Shown: in pieces, positions 11,097 through 22,375 of the stretch
How the letters are laid out: every line of letters starts with the position of its first letter
How positions within the stretch are numbered: the stretch's first letter is position 1
From: Rhynchopus euleeides
Lineage: Eukaryota > Euglenozoa > Diplonemea > Diplonemida > Diplonemidae
Length of the DNA stretch: 64,000 bases
NCBI GenBank assembly: GCA_963210315.1
Contig: OY723303.1
Span: forward strand, 620,001-684,000
Reading direction: 5' to 3'
Notes under the pieces: generated by a model
Told to the model about the DNA's origin: nothing
Database searches by the model: none
Seen by the model: the letters and a program-made list of their open reading frames with translations, nothing else
Made by a program: the position numbers and the translations under genes

Positions 11097-12560
11097 TCAC
11101 TTTGCATGGCTGCTGCGGCTTTCGCTGCTCGACCCGCCTTGTGTGGAGAACCGGGCGGACCACCTGTCAAAATCATCCAGGTTCTCCACAGCACACTGGT
11201 TGTTGGGGTCCAGCGCGATGGCACGCTCGAAGACATCCTGCTTCGACAGGACGGTGCCGTCCTCCAATGTGGTGAGCCGCCCGAACCGCATGCACGTCCC
11301 GAGGTTGTTGTATGCGTTGGAGAAGCCCGGATCCAGCGCGATGGCACGTTTGTAGAGCTCCTCTTGCGTCATCACAGTCCCATCCTCCAGCTCGGTGGTC
11401 CCCCCATCCGGGAGGCAGTTCGCAAGGTTGTTGTACGACCGCGCCACGCCGTCACTCAAGAGGGCACCCAACGCCACCGGGTGATGATTGCTACATATCG
11501 CGATGGAGCGTTTGTACAGCTGCTCCTTTGTCATGACAAGCCCATTCTCCAATGCCGTCTTCTCCCCATCCGCAAGGCACGCCCCCAGATCGGTGTAGGC
11601 ACGCGGCACCTCCGGGTTATACGCGAGCGCCATCTTCAGCAGGTCCCTCCGGGACAGCGGACGCCCCGCCTCGCGCAGCCTGATGGTGGCATCGCCCTCG
11701 AGGCACAGCGTAAGCTTGTTGTACAGCACCCCATACCCAGGATTGAGGTCGATGGCCTGCTTATACAACGAAGCGCGCGTCACAACAGACCCATCCGCAA
11801 GCACCTGCCGCTGCTGGTAGCCGAGGTGCGACGCGAAGAAACACATCGCAGGCCAGTTGGTTGGGTCGAGCTCTAGAGACCTCCGGAAGGCCTCCTCCCG
11901 TGATACATATCGCCCGTCAACGAGGCGCGCGGTGCCACCGTCGTGGATGTTGTCTGCGAGGTTACACCACGGCTGCGACGCAGCGGGGTTCAGATGAATC
12001 ACCCTTGCAAGCACCTTGAGGTAGGTGACACACACACCCTTCTGCTCCAGGGGGGTGAGCACGCCGAAGACGACGTCGCGCGAGGCGCGTGTGATGATAT
12101 CAATCTCGTTTTTATGGCGGCGCATCGCCAGGCAGTGCTCGTGGAGGAGCTGCAGGCAGGCGTATGCCTTGCCCCGGGGCAGGTGGGGGAGTGTGTCGGA
12201 GTGGCGGAGAAGCGCCTGAGCCGCTTCGAGGGACTCGTTGAGGCTGAGCATGCAGCGGGCCTGCTTGAAGCTTCCAGAGATGTTCTGCCACTCCAGCGCC
12301 TCCGTGAGTGAGACACCTTTGCGTGCGGCAGATTCGATCTCGCGTTCGGTCTGCAGCTCGACCTCAAGCACGGCGCACCGCGTCACCTCGTCGACCCCTT
12401 TCTGGACGGTGGCGAGCCCCCCGATCTCGGAGACCAGCCCTGCAACACGCACCGCAAGCACGCGGAGTGCGCCGCGGATCACATCCCCATCCCCGTCCGC
12501 ATTGCCGCAGGTGTGCAACAGAGGGATGGCGGCATCGAGAGCGCCGCAGATCACACCCAT
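11097..12560 (-). CDS. TPR-like repeat protein, copy 2
   Basis: The frame runs from an ATG at 12560 to a stop at 11097-11099, 487 residues. The open frame extends upstream only through a TTG, so the ATG is preferred; it begins M-G-V like the first copy. The N-terminal ~190 residues are helical. The remainder has about seven ~42-residue TPR-type units with the same 'L-x-D-G-x-V-M/T ... L-Y-K-R-A/S-I' signature. Much of the protein is only moderately similar to the copy at 58-1548, but the C-terminal 90 residues are almost identical at DNA level. The final ~20 residues differ. A short leader repeat lies 30-55 bp upstream of the ATG (12590-12615). It is probably a protein-interaction scaffold; no catalytic residues are visible. 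Confidence 0.75.
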   Translation of the reverse strand: MGVICGALDAAIPLLHTCGNADGDGDVIRGALRVLAVRVAGLVSEIGGLATVQKGVDEVTRCAVLEVELQTEREIESAARKGVSLTEALEWQNISGSFKQARCMLSLNESLEAAQALLRHSDTLPHLPRGKAYACLQLLHEHCLAMRRHKNEIDIITRASRDVVFGVLTPLEQKGVCVTYLKVLARVIHLNPAASQPWCNLADNIHDGGTARLVDGRYVSREEAFRRSLELDPTNWPAMCFFASHLGYQQRQVLADGSVVTRASLYKQAIDLNPGYGVLYNKLTLCLEGDATIRLREAGRPLSRRDLLKMALAYNPEVPRAYTDLGACLADGEKTALENGLVMTKEQLYKRSIAICSNHHPVALGALLSDGVARSYNNLANCLPDGGTTELEDGTVMTQEELYKRAIALDPGFSNAYNNLGTCMRFGRLTTLEDGTVLSKQDVFERAIALDPNNQCAVENLDDFDRWSARFSTQGGSSSESRSSHAK

Positions 12561-12589
12561 CCGGCCTGGTGTGGGGGTGGGTGTGGTTC

Positions 12590-12615
12590 TGTGTTGCAAT
12601 CAATCAGGAGGCCCG
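12590..12615 (-). repeat. Shared leader repeat, copy C (short)
   Basis: The plus-strand sequence TGTGTTGCAATCAATCAGGAGG matches copies at 13601-13655 and 24235-24285. On the minus strand it lies about 30 bp upstream of the second TPR-like gene's ATG, so it is probably 5' UTR or promoter DNA. Confidence 0.6.
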
Positions 12616-12630
12616 GGTGAGGGGGGTGTT

Positions 12631-12701
12631 GATTGTCGAGAGTGAAGGCAAAGGCAAGTCTCCCAGCACCTTCTCGCAGTGTTAGTCCTTTTTGTAGGCC
12701 A
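12631..12701. repeat. Dispersed upstream repeat, copy 1
   Basis: This matches 60563-60637 with few differences (GTCG-GAG-GAAGGCAAAG, CAAGTCTCCCA-CACC, TTTGTAG-CCA). Both copies lie upstream of minus-strand genes (12560 and 60148). It could be a short mobile element or a common leader segment. Confidence 0.55.
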
Positions 12702-14542
12702 CCTTACTTTCGTTAAGGAATGGACGGAGGTTAAGGCGGATGAACGTGAGGGGCGTGTTAATAGCCACTCCTGGCCAAACTGAACCCACTGCCTATCCAA
12801 TGAATACCATGCAAATCATGTAAATCCCAAACCCAACAGCCTGTGTCAGCGGAAATGGTTGCGAAGTGTTGTTTACATTCACCCGCACAGGGGTGTCGGA
12901 AGTAGCGAATATTCTTCGTGTCTCATCATGCACAGGGCTGCGAGCCTGGGAACCCCTTCTTGCATGTAGGCAGCGCTCACATGCTGTTCTGCGGGACTGG
13001 CAGTGCAGGTCAGGACCCTCAAGTTAGCAACATTGTGCCTTCTGGCACTCGGGAACACGGACCAAGGGTGGTATTTTCATCATGCCTGTTTGATTTGATT
13101 ATCCCTCTGCTGCCGAACAGCTGCACACATGCAAGCAAACACATGCGCCCTGCATCTCGGCGTGCTTCCGTGGCGCAAGCTCATTGCAGAGCGAAGCACA
13201 AGCACCCGGTGTAGCTGCCTTCGTCACGTTGCGTTGTGTGTGCCTGTGGCAACACCGCACTCGCACTACACATCTCGCAGTCTTCATGACCACACCGCAG
13301 GACGGAGCCACACGGCGGGAGATACAAGCAGCTTCAGAGACGACACAACCACAAAGATGAAGACGGAAAGCTTGAAAACAGGTTTCCGTGACATGATGAA
13401 TGAAATACATGTGCTCCTTCAGCATGAAACTGTCAGCGTTAAGGCAAAGTGAATCAGCGCCGAGCAGAGCTCGGCTCATTGGAAAGAAGACTTGGAACCT
13501 AGTGTCTCATCAATGGATGCACGTGCCTGCAGATCGCTGCAGCAGTCCCGGGCTGCGTGTCAAGTGGAGGAGTGAGGGTCTCATGTGTCAGCAGATCAAA
13601 TGTGTGTGTGTGTTGCAATCAATCAGGAGGCTTGCGCCCGCTCAGCGTGGTGCATGGTCATAATGACGATTCTCATCAGGTGCAAGTGTGTGTCTCGGGT
13701 CCACAGACGGTGGCACATGACTGGGAGCTGTGATGGCACAGTGACAGCAAACACCAAGCGAAAGGCGCAACGCCTCGACCAAGGGCAGTGGGGCGGGAGG
13801 TCCTGAGCATGTGTCGCGAGCACCGGGTAGGCAACGGCCTCCAAATCACCGTGGACTTCTGCAAGTGCCGCAGCATGGACCGATGCGGGACTGCCACAGC
13901 GATTTGAGATCCCTGGTGGATCTGCTACGCCCTGCTCCGAGTGGCACTGAGTGGCCCCACACTCTACCCGAGTAGGGCATCCGTTGTAGGGGTGGGCGGG
14001 GAGTGGGCAAATTGCTGAGCACGGTGTACCACTAATAATCTGGTCACACACACACACACGCTCAGGAGGGTGGTAGGGGTGGAAAGAAACATCACGAGGG
14101 CTCTTCATCGCGTTGATGAAAGGAAGCAGATGCACACTGAGCTGTTGCACGGGGCCTGTCGAGGGTGCACCTGGATCACGTTACTTGGCTTCGCAACAAA
14201 GCAGCACAAGATATGGAGGGGAGGGTGTAGCGGGGTGGTGGTGCAGGAAGTAAGTAGGCTGTGGGGATCCACCTTTCATGAAGGGGAGCGGGAACCAGAC
14301 AGCTTCCTTCTCCTGCGACTCTGAAGATGATTGACGCTGGGACGCCTCCTGCTGAGCCACATGGTGGCTCAGAGAAGCAACCGAAGAAGTGGTGCTAGAG
14401 AGAAGAAGAAGAAGAAGAGGCACAGAGTGGTGACTCCTGTTGCCCGACAAACATTACTGCAGAAACCGCTTCGTGCGACCGGGCAGCTCTCAACGGCAGA
14501 GGGCAACGCAACACGTACCCTGATGCCTGCGCTGCAATACCT
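12702..14542. other. Intergenic, no gene recognised
   Basis: Apart from the leader-repeat copy at 13601-13655, I see no gene. A (CA)n tract is present at 14045-14061. Short open frames here lack any recognisable character. Confidence 0.5.
13601..13655 (-). repeat. Shared leader repeat, copy B
   Basis: About 51 bp here are identical except for one base to 24235-24285 (key part TTGCAATCAATCAGG, then GCTTGCGCCCGCTCAGCG). No open frame starts close by on the minus strand, so this may be a relic of a lost gene's 5' end or an independent repeat. Confidence 0.7.
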
Positions 14543-14861
14543 TTACCACGGGCTACATGACTGATTTGCAGCAGTAAGTATCTCAGGATCTTCCTTCAGG
14601 CTGTCATGTGCGAACTGGATGTTATCACCGAAGGATTGAACTGCAGCAAGAACAATCCCACGATCTCCCTTCAGACTATCATGTGCGTAACAGAGGTTGT
14701 CGCCGCAATGTTGCACTGCAACAAGAACGACCGCACGATCACCCTTCAGACTGTCGTGCGCGTACTGGAGGTTGTCGTCTTCCTGTTTCACTGCAGCAAG
14801 AACGACCTCACGGTCACCCTTCAGACTGTCGTGTGCGTACTGGAGGTTCTTGCCATCTCGT

Positions 14862-14879
14862 TGAACTGCAGCAAGAACG
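14862..14879. repeat. Target-site duplication of the LINE, 3' side
   Basis: The 18-bp sequence TGAACTGCAGCAAGAACG here is repeated exactly at 23010-23027, bordering the retrotransposon. The same motif occurs in most 75-bp DUF4116 units, so it could also be explained by insertion plus recombination between units. The host sequence nevertheless reads continuously across the junction once the element is removed. Confidence 0.7.
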
Positions 14880-14954
14880 GTATATGCTTTGAAAAGTGAC
14901 TTACCCAACTCCCCCCGACTGGGGGAGCAGGCAGCGCCACTTGGTCCCGTGTCG

Positions 14955-17900
14955 TTATCGCAACCCCCACATCCCACGGAGGGTGCGATCGCCGCTCTTC
15001 GGGTGGTGCTTCTTGCAGCACTCCTCCACCTGCACCCTGCGTGCGCCCGTCTTGCCCTTGCATTTGTCGCACAACTCCCTGTTGTGCTTTACGCATGCGT
15101 GGTGCCTCTTGCAGCAAATCGCGGCGGACGTCCCTGCCCTCAGGCAAGCCCCACACGCTGTCTTGCTGTGCCTCTCGCACATGTCGACGACCTTTGCACA
15201 CCGCTCCTCAACGTCTTCGTCTGGGTGGTGGTGCGCGCAGCAGCATTCAAGCATCTCGACTTTGTTTTCGATGCAGTCCTCGCACCGCACTCGCTGGTGT
15301 TGCCGGCATGCGCGTTCACCCGCTGCCTTCCGCCTCGCATCTGGCACCGTCACCGGGTCGCCCACTGGCAGTTCGGTGCTCGTTTCCCTCGCGCTGCATT
15401 CATCCACACGATCCCTCCACTCCGCGCATTTCCTCTCCCATTGCTCAGCTCTCTGCGCACGGCCGGGTGCGTGTTCGACCACCGCGTCCTCACCCCATAC
15501 GTGCGCCGCCTCCTTCTTTGCAGTTGCTTCCCTCTTTAGAAGGAATCTCGTCTTCGCAGAGGCCTGCACCCGTCTCAGGATGTCTTCTACCTCCTGTGTC
15601 ATCGTCAGCTTGGGGCGCGACGTGAAACCCGCCAGGGGCGGAGCCCCGAAAGTCTTCAGCGTGTGAATGCTGCGATTATCCTCTCCCTTGCGCACCTCGC
15701 GCCCGTTGCCCGCCGCCCCTGCCTGCCGCAGCAGGACGCCCATCTTGTCCGCCCGTTCCTTCAGACTCAGACTCTCCCCCAGGTCCAGGCCCGAGAAGGC
15801 CTCGAAGTCCAGCGCGAGCTCGAGCTGCGTGATCCCCACCGCTGTGTCATCAGACCAGCTCAACGCAGCGAGCCACTCGCGGAACGCCCAGAACATTCCT
15901 TCGTCACCCGCCCAGCGCCGTTTGAGGTATTTGCTCCAAACCGTGCGCTCAAGCGGGTTCAACGTGACGGTAGGGCCTGGAGGTGTCCAGCCCCACGGGA
16001 ACCCCGATCGCTCACGCTCCGCCACTTTGCGTGCCTTGTCACCTGCCTTGTCCTCGTCAAAGCGCGCGATGGCAATGTCAGCCATCAGCCTCTGCACCCT
16101 TGACACGATCCCAACCCGCCGCTGTTCCTGTCCGATCACAGCGGTGAGCCACCCCTTCTGCACAATGCCACACCTGGCAAAACACGCCGGCCACGTGCGT
16201 GCCTCCCGAACCAGGTCTTCCGCACCTCGACGCAAGTGCGCCCACTTGGGGCACCGCCACCACATGTGCATGTGGGTCTCCACCGAGTCTTCGCAGTAGT
16301 GGCACAGTGCGGTTATCCGGATCTTCTTCTCCGCCAGATGTTGTCCCGTCGCAGTCGCCCCCGCGATGTTGCCCCGAATCACCCCAGCGACGTAGATGTC
16401 CGTCCCCCGGTCCTTCCACAGCGCGTTCGTCGCCTCTCTGTCGATGCCGCGTTCGACACCCACCATCGACTTGCGCTCCTTGGCCACTTCCGTGAAGTAT
16501 TTGGCCCGCTGCGCCTCCCGCATCTCATGACCCCACCTCCCGGCATCGAAGGTGTCGATGTGCACCCGGAGGCCGCACCTGAGGCCGATCATGTCGAAGG
16601 CGCTCCCCCAGTCCCAGCCAAGTCGTTCGAAGTCTCTCTGCAGCAGCGCCATGGGGCCCTGCGTCATGTTGTCCACCCTCAGCTTGTTGAGCTCCCATAC
16701 CTCCCTCGCAAGGTCATGCGTCTCCCTGTCCTTGACGAGGCGCAGGAATGTCCGAAATCGCATTTGCGGCACAGCCACCTTCGTGTCGATCACCGTCGGC
16801 GCCAGCACCTGGCCTACAATGGTGTGCGACCGCTGCTTGCGCTTCTCCCCCCACACACTCTGCACGCAGGCCAGCGATGTATCCCTCTCCAAGTACGCAG
16901 GGATGTCCGTCACCGTGCAACCATACAGCATCATCGAGTGCGCTAGCGAGTTCACCAACTTGCACTTTTCAGCGAATCGCAAAGGCGTTTTGCGGATTCG
17001 CTTCAGCACCTTCGTCGCCTTCTTCACTCGCGAGCAGAACGTCTCCTTCTTCTGTCTTCCCTGGAAGACCATGTCGGCGCCGAGAGTCTTCAGCGACTTC
17101 TTGTGGGGGAACACCCCGTGGCTCAGCCCGAAGGAGGTCACCCCTTTTTTATCCGTGGTGAAGCCTGCGCACTTCTCAGGCTTCGCTTCCATATCCGTGA
17201 GGGTGATGAACTCTTCCGTGATCACCGCCGCCTGCGCCACCTTCACCTTGTCCTTGTGCAGGGCATAGATGTCGTCGGCGTAGGCCTCGCCCTTCACCCC
17301 CGCCTCGCGCTCGATCGCGTGCGTCCAAACCGCGATGATGGCATTGAGGAGCACCACTGACAACGGACATCCTTGCAGAATGCCGTTAGTGCAGCGGAAG
17401 GGCTCACCCACCCCAACACCACCGATCTTGAATCTTCGTTCGAGGGTGCTGTAGGCCGCTCTCAGTGGCCGCATGATGCGATCGTGTGCACCCCACTCCG
17501 TCGCCAGCGCCAGCGAGATTTCATGGGGAACACGGTCAAAACATTTGGCGAAGTCAATCGTGAACCCTCACAACGCCCTCGCGTATCCCTGCAGTAGCGC
17601 CTTCTCGACGCGCAGCGCCATCTTCCAGTACAGCGCATCGGTCCCGTGGTGTGGGCGGAACCCGTGCTGCCCATCCGTTACCCACGACTCCTGCCACTTG
17701 ATCAGGCTCCTCAGCCTCGTGGCTGCCCAGAGCCTGTACACGCATGATGTCACCGTGATCGGCCTCTGCTCGAGGGGCCCATCACCATTCCCCTTCGGGA
17801 TCAGCGAGATCAGCGCACGCATCAGCGACTTTGGCCACTTGCCAGTCCTCTCGACCACGTCGAACACGTCCGCCAGTTTGTCCAGAAGTGGCGTCGGCAG

Positions 17901-19628
17901 CTGCTTCAGCTCTGCCATGCGCCACCCTTCGATCCCGGCCGACGTCCGCGTCTTCATCTTTCGCAGCGTCTTCCGTAGGTCGTTGCCGTCAAGCTTCGAC
18001 AACTTCATCTCGCACCCCCTCCCGGCGATGTCCGCTTCGAAGCGCTCCCTGAAGGCTTCATACGTCGGCTCGGGCTGATCCTGGAACCGCCGGAAGATTG
18101 GGGACCACGCCTCACGTAGCAGCTCGTCTGACTCCTTGTGGTTTGCTGTGAAGGTCCCGTCGCCCCGCTTCAGTGACGTGACCTTCTTGTACTCCACCTC
18201 TTTGCAGAAGTCGAATACCGCCTTCGGGGCGTTCTCCCAAGCTTCCCGCAGGCGGTGCTTCCAGCGGCGCGTCCTGTCTTCTGCCACCTTCCGACAGAGT
18301 GTGTCAAACTTCTGCCGCACTTTCTTGCGCCATGCATGCAGCTCCTCCAGCTGGGGCTTCTCCATTGGTGGATGGAGGTCGGCGAGACTCGTCATTGTGC
18401 CGCGAGCGTGGTCCCAGGCCCGCGCGATGTCGTGTGGCGTCTGGCCCGGCTCGATCTGCTTCTTCGGTCTTATAGCATCCACGACGCATTCGTCCAGCTG
18501 GGCGAGGCACTTGAGCAGCCGTCGTTGGCGGATGATCAGCGGGTCGCCAGTCTGCCTGTCCGTCTTCGTCGTCGCACGCACCTCTGTCGGTTCACGGCAT
18601 TCGCCTCTGCCCCGATATGCCTGTTGCTTGCCTTCGAGATGATCGTCGCACGCCTCACAAAGGAAGTCCTCCGCCCAGGTGTTCCATCGCCGCCACATTG
18701 CCTCTGGGTCCCCAGCCGACCCGCCCCAGTGCAACTCGCTGTCCCACATGTCTCGCGCCCTCTGCAGCTTTTTCTGCGCCTCGTCGACGGGGAATCCTCG
18801 CGGCACGCGGTAGCGGCTCACCATCTGGTCGTAGGCATCTATCTGCAGCTTCACCTCGATGGGGCGGTGTTGCGGTATCCCCGTGACTTGCAGGACCTGC
18901 ACCTGTTGTAGTCCGAGGAAGGCAGCCCGGTTCAGCACGACATAATCGATACGCGACTGCGACTGCACGAGGTTGCCGTCCTTGCGCCTGCGTGTCGACA
19001 CGCATGTCACATCCGGCTCCATGTCGCGCGCTACGGCATACTCCTTCGCAGCGTCCAGCCAGATGCCCGTGTCCAGGCTCGCGCTGAGCGTGGCAGAGTC
19101 TACAGCTGTCGTGTTGAAGTCTCCCCCGATAACGCACGGCGCATCCCCCTCACGCGCCGCCGACTCAAAGGCGGACATCAGCTGCTCCTCGCGCATCTCC
19201 TCGTCTTGCACGTCACAGTACAGCGAGGTGAAGTCCAGCCAGGTCGACCCGTCCTTCAGGGCCACTTTCGCACGCACCCATCTGCTCGAGCCCCACAGCT
19301 GCCGCTCATTGTCCGATTGCGGCTCGACCCACCTGTGGGGGATGCCTTTCCGCACCAGAATCGCGACACCACCCGGCTTCGCCTCGTGATCCGAACGCCA
19401 TGTAGGCAGCGGCTTGCCCCACACCACCTCCCAGCCCAGCTCACGCAGCTCGCTGGCGACGAGCGTCTGGCTCGCCTCCGTGCACTTCGTCTCCTGCACA
19501 AGGATCACCTGCGTGCCTTCCTCCGCCGCTCCCACCAGCGCGGAGAAGTTCTGCTGCAGCGACGTCACATTGGCGCTGATGAACGCCGACCCTGCCGCCG
19601 CAGCATTAGGGGGGCTCACCCCCGCCAC
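14955..19628 (-). pseudogene. LINE ORF2: APE endonuclease-reverse transcriptase
   Basis: One frame of ~1,557 codons is interrupted only by TGA at 17568-17570. The N-terminal APE endonuclease shows N-V-T, Q-E-T-K, G-G-D-F-N (~19113-19130), R-I-D-Y-V (~18940-18955) and Q-H-R-P-I (~18855-18875). The reverse transcriptase has P-K-G-N in its fingers, motif A F-x-I-D-F-A-K-C-F-D directly after the TGA (Asp at 17553-17555), motif B G-I-L-Q-G-C-P-L-S and motif C Y-A-D-D (17271-17276). A C-x2-C-x8-H-x4-C knuckle follows at ~16253-16307. The last ~100 residues hold repeated Cys/His clusters. The frame opens with GTG at 19628 and has no nearby ATG. It lies in the -1 frame relative to ORF1 and overlaps its end, so translation may depend on frameshifting or reinitiation. 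The TGA could be a CGA-to-TGA decay mutation. Confidence 0.88.
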
Positions 19629-19630
19629 GG

Positions 19631-22375
19631 TTAATGCTGTTGCGGCGAGGACCGTTGATGGCTCCTCTCCTTTTCCCTGCCCCGTCTCCCGCCCTTCGGA
19701 TCCTTCCCATCATCTCTGTCTCGCGACGCTGCTTTGTTCTGGAGATCTTCCACCTTCGACCTCGCCTTCTTCAGCTCGTCGGCCATGCGCAGCACCTCCT
19801 CTTTCAGGTCCTCCTTCTCCTGCGTCAGGACCTGCACCTTCTCCTGGGCCTGTTCCATCCCCGCGGTTGCCATAGCGAGCTCACCCTGTATCTCCATCAT
19901 GGCCACCCGCTGCCCATCCACCTCATTCTGCAGTGCATTCATCTTCGCCCCCATCTCCTGCCTCATCTCCTGTCTCAGCTTCGCCAGCTCGGCTTCAAGT
20001 GAGGGAGCTGGAGTGGGTGCAGGTGGAGGCGCAGCTGGGGCCTCTGGCGCTTTCTGCAGCAGCGCGAAGCCCTCCAGCACCTTCTGCACCGTGTCTACCA
20101 GGGAGGCGACCTGCTTCTCCAGCCGGTCCACCTTGGGGTCTGATTGCGGCTGCTGGCGCTGCTGCTGCTGCTGCGGCCGCGCCTCTCCGGGTAGTGGCCA
20201 ATGATCCTTCTGTTGTTGGGGGTGCCTCTGTTGTTGCCGGGGCGTCGACCCGTTCTGCTTCCCGTTTCCTGCCACGTCCGCCCAGCGGCGCTCTCCTGAC
20301 GCGGGGGCAGTTTTCATCTTCGCCTTTACCCGAATCTCCTTCAGACCGCTGGTTGAGCTCTCCGTCGTCGCTGTCGTAGCCCCACCGCCGCGCCCACGGG
20401 CCCGTGGATGCCCAGTTATGTCGCGGATCCACGCAATGCTTCCGAACAGCTTCATGGCCCATTTCGGGGGCGGCTTCGGCGCTTCCAGATACCAGACCGC
20501 GTTCTGTTGCGTCCGCAGCGTCACCCCATCCCATCCGATCCCGGCCAGGCCCTTTTCGATAGCCGCAGCCTGATACCTCGGCAGTATTCCGTACAGCTCG
20601 AATCGGCGTGTCACACATCCCTCCTTCAGGGCCGCAATCGCCTTCGGCAGGTCCCTCGTGTGCACCCTGAGAGAGGTGCCCCCCGAGTGGCGCCTCCCCA
20701 GCCCGAGCGTCACCACCGACGACCTCTGCAGCGCGGCTTGCATCACCGCCGTGGTCACCCCCCACGTGTCCTCCCACAGGCAGGACACCGGGAACGTGTC
20801 CTGCTTCTCCGCCAGCACCCGGATGTGCGTCCCGTTCTCCCCGCTTACCTGGAGCGTCGCTTCCACCAGTGACGGTGACACGTGGATGATGCCTTCGATC
20901 CCCCCGTCCACCTCGCGGACGCTCACCAGGCTGTCTCCAGCCAGCACGTCCCGCTGCACCCGTTCCACCGTCTGCTCCAGCGACTCGTTCTCGTGCTGCG
21001 CAGCGAACACCACCACCGGGATGGTTTCGGCGTTCACCACGATCGGCTTCGTGCAGGTGCCCCACGACGAGGCCCATTTCTTGACCTCTACTACTCCATC
21101 GTCCATCTCGACGTGGACGAAGACTTTCTCCGTCGTCGCCCCCTTCACAGGTGAGTTCGTCAGCAGCGTCAGCCCTGTGTGCCGCTTCAGCTGTAGCAGC
21201 GCATCCACGATGCTTCCTGTCCAAAGGGCCACCGTCCCCTTTTCCACCACTGCACGTCCCGCACGCAGCTCGCCTTCCTGCAGCACATGCACGCCTGACG
21301 CAAACTCCTCCATGAGGAGCCTGTCCTTCGTCCGGTCTGCCCGCTGGGTTGGCTTCTGGACCTCCGTCCACCCCGTGCCCTTGCCCTTCTTGTGGGGCTC
21401 CTCCTTCTTCCGCTTCTGCGCCTCCTTCGGCCTCCTCGTCTTGAGGTTCGGTGCGTGTGCCGTCCCGGGCAGTTCCCCCTCTTCACAACCTGTCGATGTC
21501 ACCACTGCAACGTAGTGCATGCCATCAACATACCCCAACTCTAAGGGGGCGCCCTCCGCCTTCACACCCCCGGAGTCGTCTGTCTCCATGGCCCCCGGCG
21601 TCACTTCTACGCGGCGTAGCTTGCCATCAGGTCCCACGTCGTATATATAGATGGGGGTCTGTGTGGCGTCGGCGACTGCCCTGGCTGCGAGGTGCCCCAC
21701 CCAGGTCCCCTGCTTCTCTACGGTGTCCGCATATTCATCGGGCGTGCATTCATCGATGAACGCCCCGTACTCCGCGAGGTTCTCGCGAATATGCTGCGCC
21801 GCCCGCCTCCTTAGTTCCCCATGCCAATCTGTACTGCCGATCAAGGCGTGGGAGAGTGCCTTGAACATGCAGTCTCCCCCACCCCCGCATTCCACCGTTC
21901 CCTTCATGAAGGGGTTGAGCAGGCTCGCCAGCGAGCGAGCCGTGCTCGCAGCCACCGCCACCTGCTCGTCCGAGCGCTCCAGGGCCTCCTTCGCGCGTCT
22001 GAACGTGGCGTTCATGTGCTCATTCTCTGTGTCAGTGCAGCCGTATTGCGCCGCCCGACCCTTCCCCCCTTTCTTCCAGTCCCGTAGGGCAGCCGTCGCT
22101 TCTGAGACCAGATGCTTCGTCGCGACATCTCCCTGTACCCCGCCGTTCATCACATCCACGGCGTCGGACAGGTCCGTCCACATCTCCAGGCGCTTGGCGC
22201 CGCCCCCCCGCTCTACCAGCTCCTGCAACCCAGCGAGTAACGCACGTACACCCGCTGCGAGCTCCGTGCCCTGCTCCGCCCGCCGCTCGACGCTCCACAG
22301 CATCGCGCCCTTCTCAGACACCGCCGTCGCCGCCGATCCCCACTTCCCTCCGACAGAGGCACATGTGAAGAACAT
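19631..22375 (-). CDS. LINE ORF1: RNase H-like, OTU protease, coiled coil
   Basis: From the first in-frame ATG (22375) to TAA at 19631-19633 it encodes 914 residues. The frame is open further upstream through the element leader into the host DUF4116 units. Residues 1-~95 resemble an RNase H fold (M-F-F-T-C-A-S, G-T-E-L-A-A-G, W-T-D-L-S-D-A-V), but the first catalytic Asp appears to be Cys. Residues ~160-295 look like an OTU cysteine protease: G-G-G-G-D-C-M-F-K-A-L with Cys169, and H287 in H-Y-V-A-V-V. A central region without a named domain follows, then a Gln/Pro-rich stretch (~705-750) and a long coiled coil (~795-890), as in many LINE ORF1 proteins that trimerise and bind RNA. The protease could cut ubiquitin or the element's own polyprotein; this is inference. 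Confidence 0.8.
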   Translation of the reverse strand: MFFTCASVGGKWGSAATAVSEKGAMLWSVERRAEQGTELAAGVRALLAGLQELVERGGGAKRLEMWTDLSDAVDVMNGGVQGDVATKHLVSEATAALRDWKKGGKGRAAQYGCTDTENEHMNATFRRAKEALERSDEQVAVAASTARSLASLLNPFMKGTVECGGGGDCMFKALSHALIGSTDWHGELRRRAAQHIRENLAEYGAFIDECTPDEYADTVEKQGTWVGHLAARAVADATQTPIYIYDVGPDGKLRRVEVTPGAMETDDSGGVKAEGAPLELGYVDGMHYVAVVTSTGCEEGELPGTAHAPNLKTRRPKEAQKRKKEEPHKKGKGTGWTEVQKPTQRADRTKDRLLMEEFASGVHVLQEGELRAGRAVVEKGTVALWTGSIVDALLQLKRHTGLTLLTNSPVKGATTEKVFVHVEMDDGVVEVKKWASSWGTCTKPIVVNAETIPVVVFAAQHENESLEQTVERVQRDVLAGDSLVSVREVDGGIEGIIHVSPSLVEATLQVSGENGTHIRVLAEKQDTFPVSCLWEDTWGVTTAVMQAALQRSSVVTLGLGRRHSGGTSLRVHTRDLPKAIAALKEGCVTRRFELYGILPRYQAAAIEKGLAGIGWDGVTLRTQQNAVWYLEAPKPPPKWAMKLFGSIAWIRDITGHPRARGRGGGATTATTESSTSGLKEIRVKAKMKTAPASGERRWADVAGNGKQNGSTPRQQQRHPQQQKDHWPLPGEARPQQQQQRQQPQSDPKVDRLEKQVASLVDTVQKVLEGFALLQKAPEAPAAPPPAPTPAPSLEAELAKLRQEMRQEMGAKMNALQNEVDGQRVAMMEIQGELAMATAGMEQAQEKVQVLTQEKEDLKEEVLRMADELKKARSKVEDLQNKAASRDRDDGKDPKGGRRGREKERSHQRSSPQQH

